From assembly GCA_900073065.1 (NCBI GenBank), contig FJOG01000019.1, positions 32,835 through 94,415 of the forward strand: a stretch of 61,581 nucleotides of DNA. The letters are read 5' to 3'. Numbering within the stretch: the stretch's first letter is position 1; each line of letters starts with the position of its first letter. The position numbers and the translations under genes are program-made. This document shows positions 21,638-33,868 of the stretch, piece after piece. Below the pieces are notes generated by a model. It saw nothing but the letters and a program-made list of their open reading frames with translations. It did no database searches and was not told the origin of the DNA. Source of the DNA: Phialocephala subalpina (taxonomy: Eukaryota; Ascomycota; Leotiomycetes; Helotiales; Mollisiaceae).

Positions 21638-23547
21638 GCTGACCTCCCTGACAGAAAAGCGAGTTCTAACATTTTCGAGATAGTTGATGGATGACTGTTA
21701 TGAGGTTCTTTTGGCGTTGAATGGTAACCATGTAATATTAGAATTGGATGGCGATCGCGAATGAAAGAATTTGCACCCCTCAGACTCTCAGCCATGCAGT
21801 CATTCAGTCCAGCCCTTGGCTCCTGATGATGCATCACAGCAGCATGAGACGTAAGACTTCTCACATGGTTCTCCATCCAATGTGGAGACGAGGATGCCGT
21901 GTGTTCCCCTCACTCACTTCGATCCTCGATGTTGAAATTAGCGCGTCGCTTGCTAGCCCAACGGCCAGGCGACGACGATCCCGTTTTGCCAATTTATATA
22001 GCCCCCCTATCCCTATAACAGCAGGTGTGGCCGTGCTTTCGCCTGCACAACCACACTTGCGCGAATTAGGACAGCCCGCGCCCAGGCTGTGGGGAGAGAG
22101 AGTTTTGTTTCATACAAAAACCAGGAAGAATCCCTTCACTGAAAATCCCATTCATGCAGAAATCGAGGTCTGTAATTGCCATTGTATTATGGAGCACTAA
22201 GAAGATCTCCCTTCTAGACTCTTGAACCGGTGTCGATTATTAAACTTTCACTCTTCGAGATCACGAGTCATCCCAAGGCCGCGTGAATGGTGTTCTTCGG
22301 GGCTTCGGTTCCTCGGAATCTTGCGCCTTGGACCCCTGACTGCTTTCTCGACGGCGTGCTTTTACTCTCCAAGACCTTCCCTATTTTTCCATTCTAAACT
22401 TTTCATTCGTGGTTTCTCACGGAGGTGCCTCCTGTCAAAGTGTTCGGGTGTCGGGAGGAAATGTGTGGCGGGGTGCGAGGCGTGCGTCTTGGTACGGGAC
22501 GTGTGGGGTCAGAGAAACAGGGGACCTTCCAAGTTTTAATCCTGGAGGTGCATCATGCTGCATTTGGTCCAGAACGCCAACGCTATGTCCACGACATGGG
22601 GCCCCTAAGTTCACACTGGTGGCTCGAACGACGGCGCTGATCAAGGATCGTGATCTCCATACGAGAAAAGCAAACTTCGCTATGGCACGGTTCAAATGAG
22701 GATGTCTGGACTTCCGCTGCAGAACCGCCAAGGACTAAAACAGAGTTCCTGAATTGCGCGGCTTTTTTGGCCCTTGTAAACTTACAGCACATCAGTAAAT
22801 AGCTTTCTTGATCGTCAACTAATAGCGGAGTTACGTTTGAGCTTGCCGTGGTGGCTGACACATTGGGACGTCGATCAATCACTAAACTTTATTATATTAC
22901 GAAGAATAGAAAGCAGTTCGACAGTGAAGTAGTTTCTCACCGGCGTGACAATATATTAATTCACGAAGGAAGTTTCGTGTGCACATTAGAATAATGATTT
23001 CTGCCTTACGGATCGAGCGACACTAAAAACCAACACCGGATACCTTGGATCGTCGAGTTCAGTTCAAATTTAAATCTAAATGCATACAAGGCTTTTGGCA
23101 TCCTACAACCGACATGCCAAAATAGTGCATTTCCAACTTCTTCTCCGCCAGTGTTTAGCAGCCGTTGCTCGTCCTCACGAGCATCTCCCAAATCCAAGGG
23201 ACAGCAACGACTCCCAAGACAATAAGCGGCTGAAAAGGCCTGGCCTGGCTTGTGAACTTGGTGTCTCTTAGGCTGGGGCCAACATCTCCCTCGTACTGCT
23301 CGTATCTTCCCATTGCCTTATTCCCCCGCCACCAAACTTACTTTCCTTGGTACAATCACGCTTGTAGGTTGACTGCCAGGTTTTCGACTTGCTCTGCGGG
23401 TGTGGCCTTGGGGCATTACTTCGTGCTTGGTGGAATTCGTAGAGAGGTATGGCATAATTAGGAAAACCTGAGGGCAGTTCAGGCAGGTTCTTATTCACTG
23501 TCGCAGAGGTCAGAGATGTCTTGAGCTCCGGAAGAAGGATTACGGAC
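21638..23547. other. Intergenic between convergent paralogues
   Basis: Between the 3' ends of the two KGDVTI-family genes. ORFs at 21748-22200 and 22222-22699 are open in several frames at once and show no family features. No RNA gene was seen. Confidence 0.45.
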
Positions 23548-24301
23548 TTACAGGAAAGTGATTGTAACATCTCCCTTGATCCTCGCTTTCAAGAAGATTT
23601 CCACTATCAAGTTCAGATCAAGTCGAATGGACATTGGCTTCTGGTTGAGTTCCTCTTCAGACTCGTCACTCTCCTCGTCGCTGTCGCTTTCGTCCATGGC
23701 TTTCTTGGCCTTTTTCTTGCTCTTCTTCGATTTCTTCGACTTTTTCGACTTCTTCTCAGAAGTGGATTGTGCTCGAACACCTATGGGCCTTCCTCCGGAA
23801 CCTGAGGCTTTCTTCAGATTGAAAGCTTTGATTCCGGTATCGAATGGTGATTCTGGTTTTGTGGGTTTCGACTCTGTTGCGGCAGGCTTCGGTTGTCTTG
23901 GTGCCGAACAGTTCGTACAGAAATCCAGGGACTCTGGTGATCGCGAAACATTCTCTCGATGCGTAGGCCGAGTCGCACTTTCTTCTTCCTCTCCCTCTCC
24001 CTCTCCCTCCTCTTCGTAGTAGTCTTCCCCTGGATCTTCCTCTCCCTCGCCGATTGCTTCATTGGGTTCATCTTGAATTAACTCTCGCTCTGCTTGTTCG
24101 AATTGCTCCTCTTCGTCGTCTTCCTCTGGTTGAGGAACAGGCGGCATACGACTCTTCCTGGGTTCTCTCACACTCGTGTTCTTTTCCTCCCCCACGTTGA
24201 TACTTCCGACGATCTGATGCTGCAGAAGTATCTGAAAACTCATCTTGAGGGTGAGATTCCGGCGTTGGCGGTAGACTATCCTTTTTCTCAGAACCTGACA
24301 T
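23548..24301 (-). CDS. Acidic/Lys-rich protein, KGDVTI family paralogue
   Basis: The likely N-terminus MSGSEKKDSLPPTPESHPQDE starts at 24301. The rest is in the +1 frame: acidic (EEDDEEEQ, EEEGEGEGEEEE), a CTNCSAP segment, Lys/Ser repeats (SEKKSKKSKKSKKSKKKAKKA), Asp/Glu/Ser (DESDSDEESDESEEE), and the family C-terminus MSIRLDLNLIVEIFLKARIKGDVTITFL. The frame change lies close to a run of five G (24189-24193 on the minus strand); one base fewer would join both parts into ~250 residues. Alternatively the protein begins further downstream in the second frame. The C-terminal stop overlaps a GTAAGT (CTGTAAGT), so an extra 3' intron is possible. It is convergent with the paralogue at 21120. The Lys/Ser blocks could act in nuclear localisation; the role is unknown. 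Confidence 0.65.
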
Positions 24302-26698
24302 CTTCGCGACTTCGTCTCAACTCAAAGTCAAGCTCTGGAAACAAAAGGTTCTCAAAGCTCAAGAGAAGATTACGCACGATAAGCAGATGAGGTCATCCGT
24401 TCCACAGGAGCTGTCTCAGACCAGAGAAACCCCGAAGCATTGCAGAAGTTCAAAGGGAGTTCCCTATGGCTGAGGGGTGCGTCTCCATCCTTCCTGACTC
24501 GCTTCACCCCATTGTTCGCGTTCCACGGATGGACATCCCGAATCATTCCCCACCAAACCACGCTTCAAAGCGGTACGTCAGGAGTTCTTGACTGGTCTTC
24601 TCCCCACCTGCCACGACTGCATTTAATTTTTGTTGTGGCACCCAATCAGCGATCTGCCTATATTTGAAGATCTTATTATAAAACGTAACCTGCACGCGCC
24701 ACAAATATTATCCAGTTACCAGGTCAAGTTATGGGCCTTTCTTCTTGCCGAGTACGCGAAGCAAGGTATAAGGTTACTTTTGCCTAAAACATCACATCTC
24801 CCGAAGCTAAACATGCATCCACGTGCCGCCTGGACTAATTACCCTTAGAGCGAGAATGGGAAAGTAGGAAGTGATGGGCGAATAGCAAATCCGGTTATGA
24901 GACAACGCTATTGTCAGGGTTGACAGATGCGGGATGTGACGCTCAGGGAAAATGATCATTGCAGCCACAAGCGGATATCCTGGATGTGAAACGCTTATGT
25001 GGGACGGATATGGCGTAGCGTCCGAGTGTGCAGAAACATGACGGCGAAAACCGCACGCGAGAAGAGCATCAATTCGATGATCGGAATGTTGACTTTTTCA
25101 AATGGGCATACTTGTGCATATCGGCCGAAACGGGCAGGAATATGTGCAGTCATATAACGAGATGTCAGGTCACGAGCAACTTTCAGCCAGCCACTCAGAT
25201 GTGCGAGAGGATCAAAACAAATTTCGAGGAGAGCGGCAAGAGGTGAATAAAACAGCTGTTAAGTTTCGAGGAAACAAAAATCTCGCCATGAAGAACGGCC
25301 GAAAATTTAGAAAGACACAAACTTGTTGCTGAATATGAGGAAGCCATTAACCATCACTTCAAAAGTCTGAGGAATCCTTCGAACCTAGCGGCTCCACCTG
25401 CAAGATGGCTGCATGCAGAAATCAAGTTTCTGTCGCCGGCCGTGACGAACTTCGGTACCTTTCGTACCAAGCTGAGCTCGAGTCTTCAAGTCATGCCTTT
25501 TTGACGAGAGATGAACTTCGTCTGAATATTCGGAACTTGAGCATTCGACAATATCATGAACTCCTATATCCCGAATGTTATTCTCCTAACACTTCTGCTA
25601 TCCACCGTCAGACCATCTGCAAGTTTCCGGTGCTTGTTGGGTGTTTTCGTCGGAACTTCAGAAGGCTGGGGGGTGGAAGTTGCGCCACAATTGGCGTGCA
25701 GCCACACCTCGTTCTCACTTCTTCACATGACTTGTATGTACAATCCGTATAAAATGACACTATATTTGCTTTCGTAATTACAGTACACTAGGTAAATCAT
25801 TGGAAATTGATGGAGTCTCATTCATCCTGCGCCCGAACGAGGATGATATCATTGTGGCTCCGGCTCGAACGAAGCAGCCTTCTCACAGGCTACAGCTTCG
25901 TAACAATGTGCCACACTTCATGCCCCAAGTCAAACAACCCAGTTCCTCCTCAAGCTCACAGGTGCCACTCGGTAGTGCTCAACGACCCAGGCATGTCCCA
26001 GCCCCGATCTTCACACCTGCCACAACATGACGCCACACTTGCTCTTGCTAGCTCCAACGCAGACCAGAATCCTGTTTGAAGCTCCCTTCAACATTTCACA
26101 GGGATCTGAGGATCGAGATCACTTGTGGCACATGCCTTCACAGTGGCTTGAGTGATCTTCATCGCGTAAAGCTTCCTGCTCTTTCATCAGCTGTGGCTGT
26201 GTCACACCCCACCTAACCCCACTATCCTCCTTCTTAGATACCCAAAAACCTGGATATTGTCCAGAATTCAAAATATTGGAAAGGACAGGTCACTAAACAA
26301 ACTTTGGCAAGCACGAAATCAACGTAATATCTTACATCAGACCTGACTTCACATGCCTCCACCCTGTTTTCAAGGTCTAACAAATTCCGAGGCTGAGTGG
26401 CTGGTGACATCTCTCTCGAGATTTGGGCTGAAGAAGACAAGGAACACGGAGATCGAATTGCGGTGATCGACCGGGGAAAGAGGAGCCCTGAGATCATTGT
26501 GGTGGCTAGAGCTTCTCGTTCGAGAAGTTTGGAAGCTTTGGGCTTCCTTGGCTTTAGAATTGAGGCAGTATATTATTAAGAACACTTGCCCTGTACATAC
26601 CACCTGAAGCATACCAATACCAAAACAAATCTTGAACATCAAATTACCTTCTCAAACAAGACAAACCTCATTCTTCATCACATCTCGCAAATATCAAA
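24302..26698. other. Intergenic region, gene-poor
   Basis: ORFs up to 115 codons (25405-25752, 25807-26079) have no recognisable motif and multiple frames are open. I cannot support a gene. The last ~300 bp form the upstream region of the small glycine-rich gene. Confidence 0.4.
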
Positions 26699-27004
26699 AT
26701 GGCCGGTCTTCTCGGAAACCTCACAAACACCCTCGATAACACCCTCACCGGAGGTGATGAGCAAAAGGGCCAAGGCGGTCTCCTCGGCTCAGTTGGAGGT
26801 GCTGTTGGAAAGACCGTTGACGGAGCTGGCAATGTCGTAGGACAGACTACAGATGGACTTGGCAACACCGTTGGACAGACCACGAATGGACTTGCAGATA
26901 CTGCTGGGAAGACGACACAGGGTGTTGGAAACACAGCTGGTGGTGTGACGAATACCGCAGGAGGACTTGTTGGAGGTGCTACGGGACAGCAGAAGCAGGC
27001 ATAG
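26699..27004 (+). CDS. Small glycine-rich LEA-like protein, 101 residues
   Basis: A single exon starting MAGLLGNLTNTLDNTL, with an A-rich leader (TATCAAAATGG). The protein consists of repeats of about 11 residues of type G-x-V-G-x-T-T-D/N-G-L (GAGNVVGQTTDGLGNTVGQTTNGLADTAGK), the composition of group-3-LEA-like fungal proteins. It resembles in miniature the LEA array of the 764-residue protein at 11675. There are no Cys or aromatic residues and no signal peptide. A role in stress or dormancy is likely but inferred. Confidence 0.85.
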   Translation: MAGLLGNLTNTLDNTLTGGDEQKGQGGLLGSVGGAVGKTVDGAGNVVGQTTDGLGNTVGQTTNGLADTAGKTTQGVGNTAGGVTNTAGGLVGGATGQQKQA

Positions 27005-30000
27005 AATGCTTGTGATTATGGATTCTGGGACTGGTGCCTTGGAGATAATGGAATGATGATGATCATTGCGTGGTTGTTTGAATATGGGTGGGAAGATGGT
27101 GCGATGGGCTGAAGCGAACTGTATTTTTGCATATACCTTCACTTCTTGCTAGATCATTAATGAACTTTGATCCTGATCAATTAATTGTATCTTCTGCTGA
27201 AAGTGATTTCTTGTTCTTGATGAGAGGTTGTGAGTGAAGTTGACCCTGAGGAGGGCGGTTCTCGTTAAGCTCACCCCTCAATGCCCCAAATCACTTTCAC
27301 CGTTTAGGACCCACGGTGCATTTGGCAGCCCAAAAGATACCAAGAGCGGCAGGAGAATAGGTGCATGTCTCTATCCTGACCGCCAATTCCTTTCACCATT
27401 GTCTGTCTCAATTTTACATTCTACCGAAAAGAAATCTTACAAATCCAAAAGTTGCACGAAACACATTGGCCCCATAGCTCCCTTTCTTCCTCTGTGCTTC
27501 TCGTAAATGAGGATCAAAGAGAATTTATATGATTTTTCAGGAGGCAAACGGCTTCAGATTTCAAAGGATAATTTACCACTTTGGTGAGAATACTGTCAAC
27601 CAAGTCAAGGAAGCGCTATAAGTCATTGCTCGAAGGAGTCTAGTGTGCAAAAGCGAGTATGAAAGACTTCTTCATTGTAAGACTACGCGACACGAAGAAC
27701 GGTGCAAGCTTTCACTTCCCTCAAGGATGATAGCGGGACTTCCTAGGCATAGCATCGTTCACGCCTCTGCGAAAGCTCCTTCAGTGTCCCTAACTCCAAG
27801 CTTTGTCCTCACTGGAGTTTGCGGCAGAGAAAGCAAAAACAAGTGGGTCTAGAATCTGTCTTTCGGATATGGGAAAGTACATATTGCTACATTATTTTGA
27901 CAATAAAACCCTTTTCAGTTTCAACGACCTCCACCAACAAGCGAGGGGAGCTGGAGGCTAACGTCAATGTCTTGTCGCCTCTTCTTCTATCCATACGATG
28001 CACAGGTAAGGACACGGGAATCGACGAGAGTCGTCGCTCTTATGCATGGATCTCGAGGCTCGGTGAGTTCGTTCTCGGGTACTGGGAAGTTTGAAAGGAA
28101 TGTATTTATACTCCCTTCTACACCGCTCTCAAATACTCCTGCTCTTTCCCTCCTTTCATGAATCAGAAATCCTCTAAGACTCAAGACTTCTTGACGCCCT
28201 GTAACCTCTTGATGCATCACAAATCTTGACGTACAGCAAGCTTTCAACATTTGTTTAGTTTGCCTGATTCACTGCTTCATTAGGTCCCTATTCGCCATGA
28301 GGAGACAACTCCTGTTGACCGACTCATGCTTGCCATCATGCTGCCTGCCAGTTCGTCGAGTTTTACCAAAGTGCTCCGCGTGCTCCGCTTCTTTTCATTC
28401 TTTGAAGTATAAAAACAGAAACAAGGGCAAGTTGTCTGACCAACTATTTGCTATGTACCAAGAATACTAGTAATAGAGGAAGAGAGGCTACTCTCCACAG
28501 CCCATTTTATTTACCTAGGCAAACAAAACTGGCCATCTCTTCGAGTTTACTTCCGATGCATAGTAGCAGGATTACTCGGGCGTGTAGACGGCACAAGAAG
28601 GGAGAAAGCAAGTACTTGACAGTGTGTGGGGTATCTAACAACAAAACCTCTTGATATCAAATTTCGTCTGACGAAGTGATGAAGCAGCACACAGACCACG
28701 CAGAATGCCACTGAGGCTGCTTGCTGGGACAGAGTTTCCAAACTCCTGCGAGGTCAAGAAGCTTCTCGCCTCCCCACGCAGGCTCTTGTGGTACCTTAGC
28801 TCAAAGAGCGAGGGCTAGGTTTTATTGTCTGATTACTTCCTGGCATAAATGTAACTTGGACCGCGCTCTGTGACACGATCCGCTTGAAAAAAAAATTCAG
28901 CCTTGATGTTAAGAGAAGTATCGTATAATACGGAGACACGGAACAGTACAAATTCAAGCGATACAAAGACCGAGCTATCTAATCCTAGTGACGCTGGGGA
29001 TACCTTGAGAGGGTCTCTTGGGGAGGGAAAGATCTTGAACTGATGTAGTATCTGTTTCCCCTAGGAGTACTGGGCAGCGGAGTAATTCACAATATCCGAA
29101 ATACATCATTGATCGGCAAAAGATTTATTCTTGACGATAGCAAAATGGATGCAGGATGGAAAACCAACAGTAACAAAACAGGAGCATCCGGGGCGGACAC
29201 CGGCAAGTCGTGAAGATTGAGCGAATGTGTGAGACAGGAGAATAGGCAGGCACAATCGTCGAACGAACTTCAGCTCCAAATGGCGGCACAAGCCCAGTGC
29301 TAACATCATCAAATCTCCCCACTTGCTCCATCCCTGTAGTTTGATCCAAAAGAGCCCACTCGAAGAAGAGTAACCCTACCGGGGTCAACCTTCTCCAAGA
29401 GACCAGATGAATTACCACATGGATGGAGGGGCTTTCCCACAAGATGGGATGCCACCTGCCACTGTCAACCAGACGCGCGAACAGGATGGCAGATGACAAT
29501 AGCGTTCAAGTTGATAACAAGTATCATTTCGGTTTTAGGATACCTCCTTTATATTCCTTCCGGGCCTAGGTTTGAGCTCTCGAACACTCGTTACAAGTAT
29601 GGATCAACCATTCAAAATCCTTCTGCGGACATATCGAAGCTTTCCCAACACAGCCCTCCATGAAATTCGATCATTGTTGATGGTTTCCTGCCAAACAATT
29701 CAAGGCCGAGACAGTGGATCTATATTGTCCGTGACATGTAGAATGGTGCACTTCAAGATTAGATGATGAGATGAATTCCAAGCACAGAATGCTCAATCGG
29801 GAGAGGAAGTCCCTGAACTCACTACCATAAGGAAGTCTCGGTCAACTGAACGTCCATCCACGCAGAAATGACAATGAGTCAACGATATCCACATCGCAAC
29901 AAGCAAACCCAGGCCCGTTTCCGCAGCCATCCTGCGCCATGGTACATATGTTCGCACTCCTCACTGCATTTGACAAACCAAATTCGTATCTCAATCTTCC

Positions 30001-30747
30001 ATCACACCCTGGCTGCAACCGAGATTGTGAACCTGACCACTGGGGGTAGAACATCTTCGGGTCGAGTCAAAAGCGCCTCTGGGCTGATGCGAGGTTTGAG
30101 ATAAGAGCTGGCTAAGCATTCATCTCATCGACTGCGACTTTGCTGTTAACTCTGATATCGTTGTCAACCTCATTGGAGGCTTCTACTTTTTGACAGCAAC
30201 ACCAACTTAAGACCAGAGGACCCTCAAGTCAAAGTTCAGACAGTTATCTGCTTGCAGGTTCTAGATAGCGGCAACAACCGTGACTGCTTGGAACACGAAG
30301 CCTTCCAGATGCAAAAGGTCATAGCACTGCCGCTCGTTGTATCGATTCATCGTGAGTATTGCTTGTCTGCGCTTGAGTAGCCTGAGACGAAGCTTATATG
30401 CCTTGCAGAAGCTGAGACGGACTTTCGAGGAAACATGTTATCCATGCGGCAATGTACTGTACCTGCAAGTGTGGGTGATTGTGCCCGAGAGATGTTCTGA
30501 ACCACGAACAGACATTGCAAGGGCTTAGGCGCTCGCCTTGAAGTAGGTCTGAAGGACAGAGTACACGAGCAGGAGGAACTTCTTCCCGTGAGTTGAAAAG
30601 AGAGGCATGAGGGAAGATCAGAAGAAGGTAGCGAGTTCTGAAACAATCTTGAAATGTATTCTGATTCTGATAACCGAATGTGAACGCCGGTTCCTGCCCA
30701 GATCACAGCGTCAAGGATCTAACAATGCATCCTGAGAATGGGTATCG
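27005..30747. other. 3.7-kb gene-poor intergenic region
   Basis: ORFs here are under 125 codons, overlap one another on both strands and show no family motifs. I found no tRNA, rRNA or inverted repeat that I could support. It separates the LEA-like gene from the oxidoreductase. Confidence 0.4.
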
Positions 30748-32432
30748 TCAAGCCTTCACGAGGTTCGCCTCAACCTCTTTGCTCCACCACTGAGGGAAGT
30801 CTAGCACTTGCTTTCTCAACCTTGCCTGTTCAGCAGCAAACACCATGGCATGACTCCTGATCACTTCTTCTAAGCTGCAACCGACATGTACTCTCTGTGC
30901 CTCTTCAACACTGACACCATGATTCTTGACAGCATCGACAGCAAGGATGAATTGTCTTGCAAGACCATCGTCACCACCGCCATGACCACCTTTGGCAATA
31001 TGAGGCTTGTAGATCGTCTTCTCGCCAGTGATGAAGCTCTCGACCGTGATGTTCTCGCTATCAGCATAGATCTCACCATCGCAGCCGTAGATGTGGCTGT
31101 ATCTCTCGCAGATCTTCTTGGTATGCGCTACCATGTGAAACACCGCTGTCTTTGCTCCTCGACCTGCCAGAGCCTTCTCGTTGTCGGTCTCGCCAGGAAG
31201 AGATTCGTTCTCCCATTTCATGGTCACAACTTGGTCATCGCAGACGTCGTTGTCGGACTCGTATACGCAGCGGCCAAACCAATTCTTCGATGAGATCTTC
31301 GATGCTGGGGTATCCTTTGTGTAGTTCTCCTCGAGCTTCGACATGACTGCAGCTTCACCCGCAGATTGACCACCTTGTGATACGCACTCCTCGATGTCAT
31401 TGACCACAATATCGACTGGCCAATGTGTGTTTCCAGAACCAAGCCCCTTGTGTTGGTCACCTAGGTATATCTTCTTCGCAGAGTATTTGCAGGACTCCTC
31501 GATCGTGCAGGAAAGACAATTGGTAGCATCGCCTGCAGCAGTCGGCTTTCGCGTCTTATTGAAGTATTGTAGGGCGCCTGTCGAACTGAGTTGTGTGGGA
31601 ACATGTGCTGGCTTGGTGGAGCCGGTAGGAGGGGAGCATAGTAGCCACAGCAGAAGGTCGATGTCGTGGCAGGATTTCGTGAGGAGTGATGGAGCTGTTG
31701 TGGATTCCTTGCGCCAGTTGCCTCTGCACACTATTAGCGAGCTCCTGGGTATGAAGCAGGAGGCATATACCTGACATAGCTATGAGTGAAGTGCCACCAA
31801 CCGACTGGTTCCGTGTGGTTGATAGACATGATCTCCCCAATCACCTTGTCCTCTAGAAGCAGCTTCCGAAGCAACATATTGTGAGGGCTGTATCTCAAGA
31901 CGTGTCCAATGCCAAAGATCTTTGAAGGTGTGGTATCAGGTAGATTTGGGAGCATAGCCTTGTATATCGAGACGCAGTCATCCAATGTCGTAGCTAGGGG
32001 CTTCTCGCACATGATGTGAAGACTGAGGGGTGCCAGTCCGAGAATGACTTCCTTGTGCTGCTCATCCAGTACGCAGATAAACACAGCATCTACTCCCTCT
32101 GGCACGTCCTCACCCCTCGCAACTTTTGTACGTCTCTCTTGTTCCCAAGCAACAAATTGCTTCCAGTTCTCAAACTCCTGCCCATCTGCTGCACCAGCCT
32201 TGCCCCAAATGTATGTCTCGCCCATTCGCTTCCGCTTCGATGTAATGGGCTCCGCCACAGCTACCACGATGCCATTGGTAGACTCCCGGGTAGCTCTGGC
32301 ATATGCGAAGCCTCGGGAGCCCGCACCGATGATGAGGATTCGAGGAGGTTTCTGGGACATCGTTGGGCGAGGGGCAGCTGGGAGTCGGTCGCCGCCATCT
32401 GCGACAGAGGGAGAGTCTGCGTGAGGTGCCAT
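30748..32432 (-). CDS. GFO/IDH/MocA-family NAD(P)-dependent oxidoreductase
   Basis: Exons 32432-31771 and 31723-30748 with a 47-nt intron (AG|GTATAT..TGCAG) that joins THSYVR to GNWRKES. The protein has 545 residues. The Rossmann motif RILIIGAGSRGFAYAR is at about 31-46 and the family motif MCEKPLATT at 141-149, with Lys144 in the position used by these dehydrogenases. The C-terminal domain includes KSCHDIDLLLWLL, the typical substrate-domain helix with His-Asp. An extra segment with a cysteine cluster (CLSCTIEESCKY) follows. An internal Met at residue 25 (MSQKPP) is an alternative start. The family oxidises or reduces sugars and inositols; the substrate cannot be told. It resembles StrI-like fungal proteins. 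The neighbours give no pathway context. Confidence 0.85.
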
Positions 32433-32759
32433 CGCGATGATTTGCTCGAAAGTGTCCCTGGGATCTGTTAATGGTAAGAGTATATAGCTACCTGTAGAGC
32501 TCGATGGTACCCCGCGGTCAACACTTGTGGACCACCGCGATGAGCTGCAACGTGCAAGCTCGCAGCAGTAACGTTACTGGTGAATGGCCAATGAGATGAG
32601 GTGCATTTGAGTATCAGTTATCAGCCGTGCATAAAAGGCTTAGGGATTGGTGCCACTTGGACTCCGTTTAGAAGAGAAGTCTCGTGTTTGACGGCGAGAA
32701 TTCGAAGGGTGTGGATTCTAAGCTGTTGCTTGTGAGCCTTGAAGTTCAGGCATAAATCG

Positions 32760-32898
32760 GTGTGGACTTTGCCTGAAATTATAATTTAAATTTAAATATA
32801 TTCTTACGAAAAAGAAATAATACAACGAATAAAAAATATAAAGTATATTACTTAAATAGACGTATTACTTTTTTATTCTATATTCCGAAAACCGTTTT
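32760..32898. repeat. Short AT-rich, RIP-like stretch
   Basis: Strongly AT-rich DNA (for example TTTAAATTTAAATATA) directly upstream of the SUMO-like pseudogene. It marks the junction of normal genic sequence with repeat-type sequence and has replaced the 5' part of that pseudogene. Confidence 0.5.
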
Positions 32899-33241
32899 CA
32901 TTTAACAAATAAAGTAACCGACAACAACAATGAAGTCTTCTTCAAGATCAAACGCACCACAATCCTCAAGAAGTTGATGGACGCCTTCTGCGAGAGACAT
33001 GGCAAGGCTCCCAACTCAGTCCGCTTCTTGCTTGATGGCAGTCGTGTACAGCCTACTGATGCCCACAACATGGTTAGTAGAGCTATATTATGGTACTTCA
33101 AGTCGGAAGTTCTTAGTCTAACGCAATCCCCCTTCGACACTACTCGGGTGACGGCATAGCTGACGCTAACTTCAACAGCTCGACATGTAGGACGGAGACA
33201 CTCTTGAGGTCCACTAGGAGCAGATCGGCGGAGCCAACTGA
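32899..33241 (+). pseudogene. 5'-truncated SUMO pseudogene
   Basis: Plus-strand reading gives HL..KVTDNNNEVFFKIKRTT, then LKKLMDAFCERHGK, NSVRFLLDGSRVQPTDAHNM up to 33072. A 106-nt intron (GTTAGT..CAACAG) follows, then LDM-stop-DGDTLEVH-stop-EQIGGAN and a TGA at 33239. This is the beta-grasp core of fungal SUMO (Smt3 type) with the terminal Gly-Gly motif. Two TAG codons (33188-33190 and 33215-33217) stand where fungal SUMO normally has Glu and Gln. The N-terminal part is missing and replaced by AT-rich sequence. The preserved intron shows that it arose by DNA-level duplication and not by retrotransposition. A functional SUMO gene must lie elsewhere. Confidence 0.85.
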
Positions 33242-33868
33242 AGCAAGGCAGGAACGACGAAATACACAGACGTTGTGAGAATAACTATAAGGCAGCCCAA
33301 GAGCAGTCAATCATGCCTTACCGCTCTGTTGAAGACGACCCCAGAAATCAGAAGGTCAAATTCCCTGGCTTGAAATAAGCATGCTTCCTTCGCCACGAAT
33401 CTCCGACTCCGATCCCCAATCCGTACATTGGTACCATAGCCCCGAAATGTTAGAGTTGGAGGATCAGTGGCCCGGTGCGCAATGGTTTGGCGGAAATTGC
33501 GAACAATACCTGGGTTCTTAGTGCGATGGCAGAGCTGCTATGATAGAGACATTTCCACCATACTTGTATCTGAGTCAGGAAGCATTATGTTGCTCTTCGA
33601 GTTAGAAGGATTGCATAGGTAGATGATGAGATGTATGGTTTCAGAGATGCTGCAGCGGACTGGGAATTTCTCGGCGTTATATCATGCCTCATCATCCAGC
33701 ACTGAATTAAGTTGTGAAATCATCATCCGTTCTGTTCCTGTTCTCGATCATTCTCATGAATATTAACTTGTTTCCCCAACTATTATGTGTACGGAACAAG
33801 AGAAATTAACTCCTATTGCCAACCGCCATATTATCTATCCTTACCGTGGCATTTTAGGTCATCTGCGC
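33242..33868. other. Flank of SUMO pseudogene
   Basis: No gene seen. The first part may be 3'-flanking sequence duplicated together with the SUMO pseudogene. The second part is the 3' region of the coiled-coil protein gene. Confidence 0.4.

Noticed and set aside
22222..22699. Overlapping plus-strand ORFs
   Set aside because: Open in three frames at once, no conserved motif, no plausible splice pattern.
25405..26079. ORFs of 90-115 codons
   Set aside because: No family character, atypical start contexts and no consistent frame; treated as chance.
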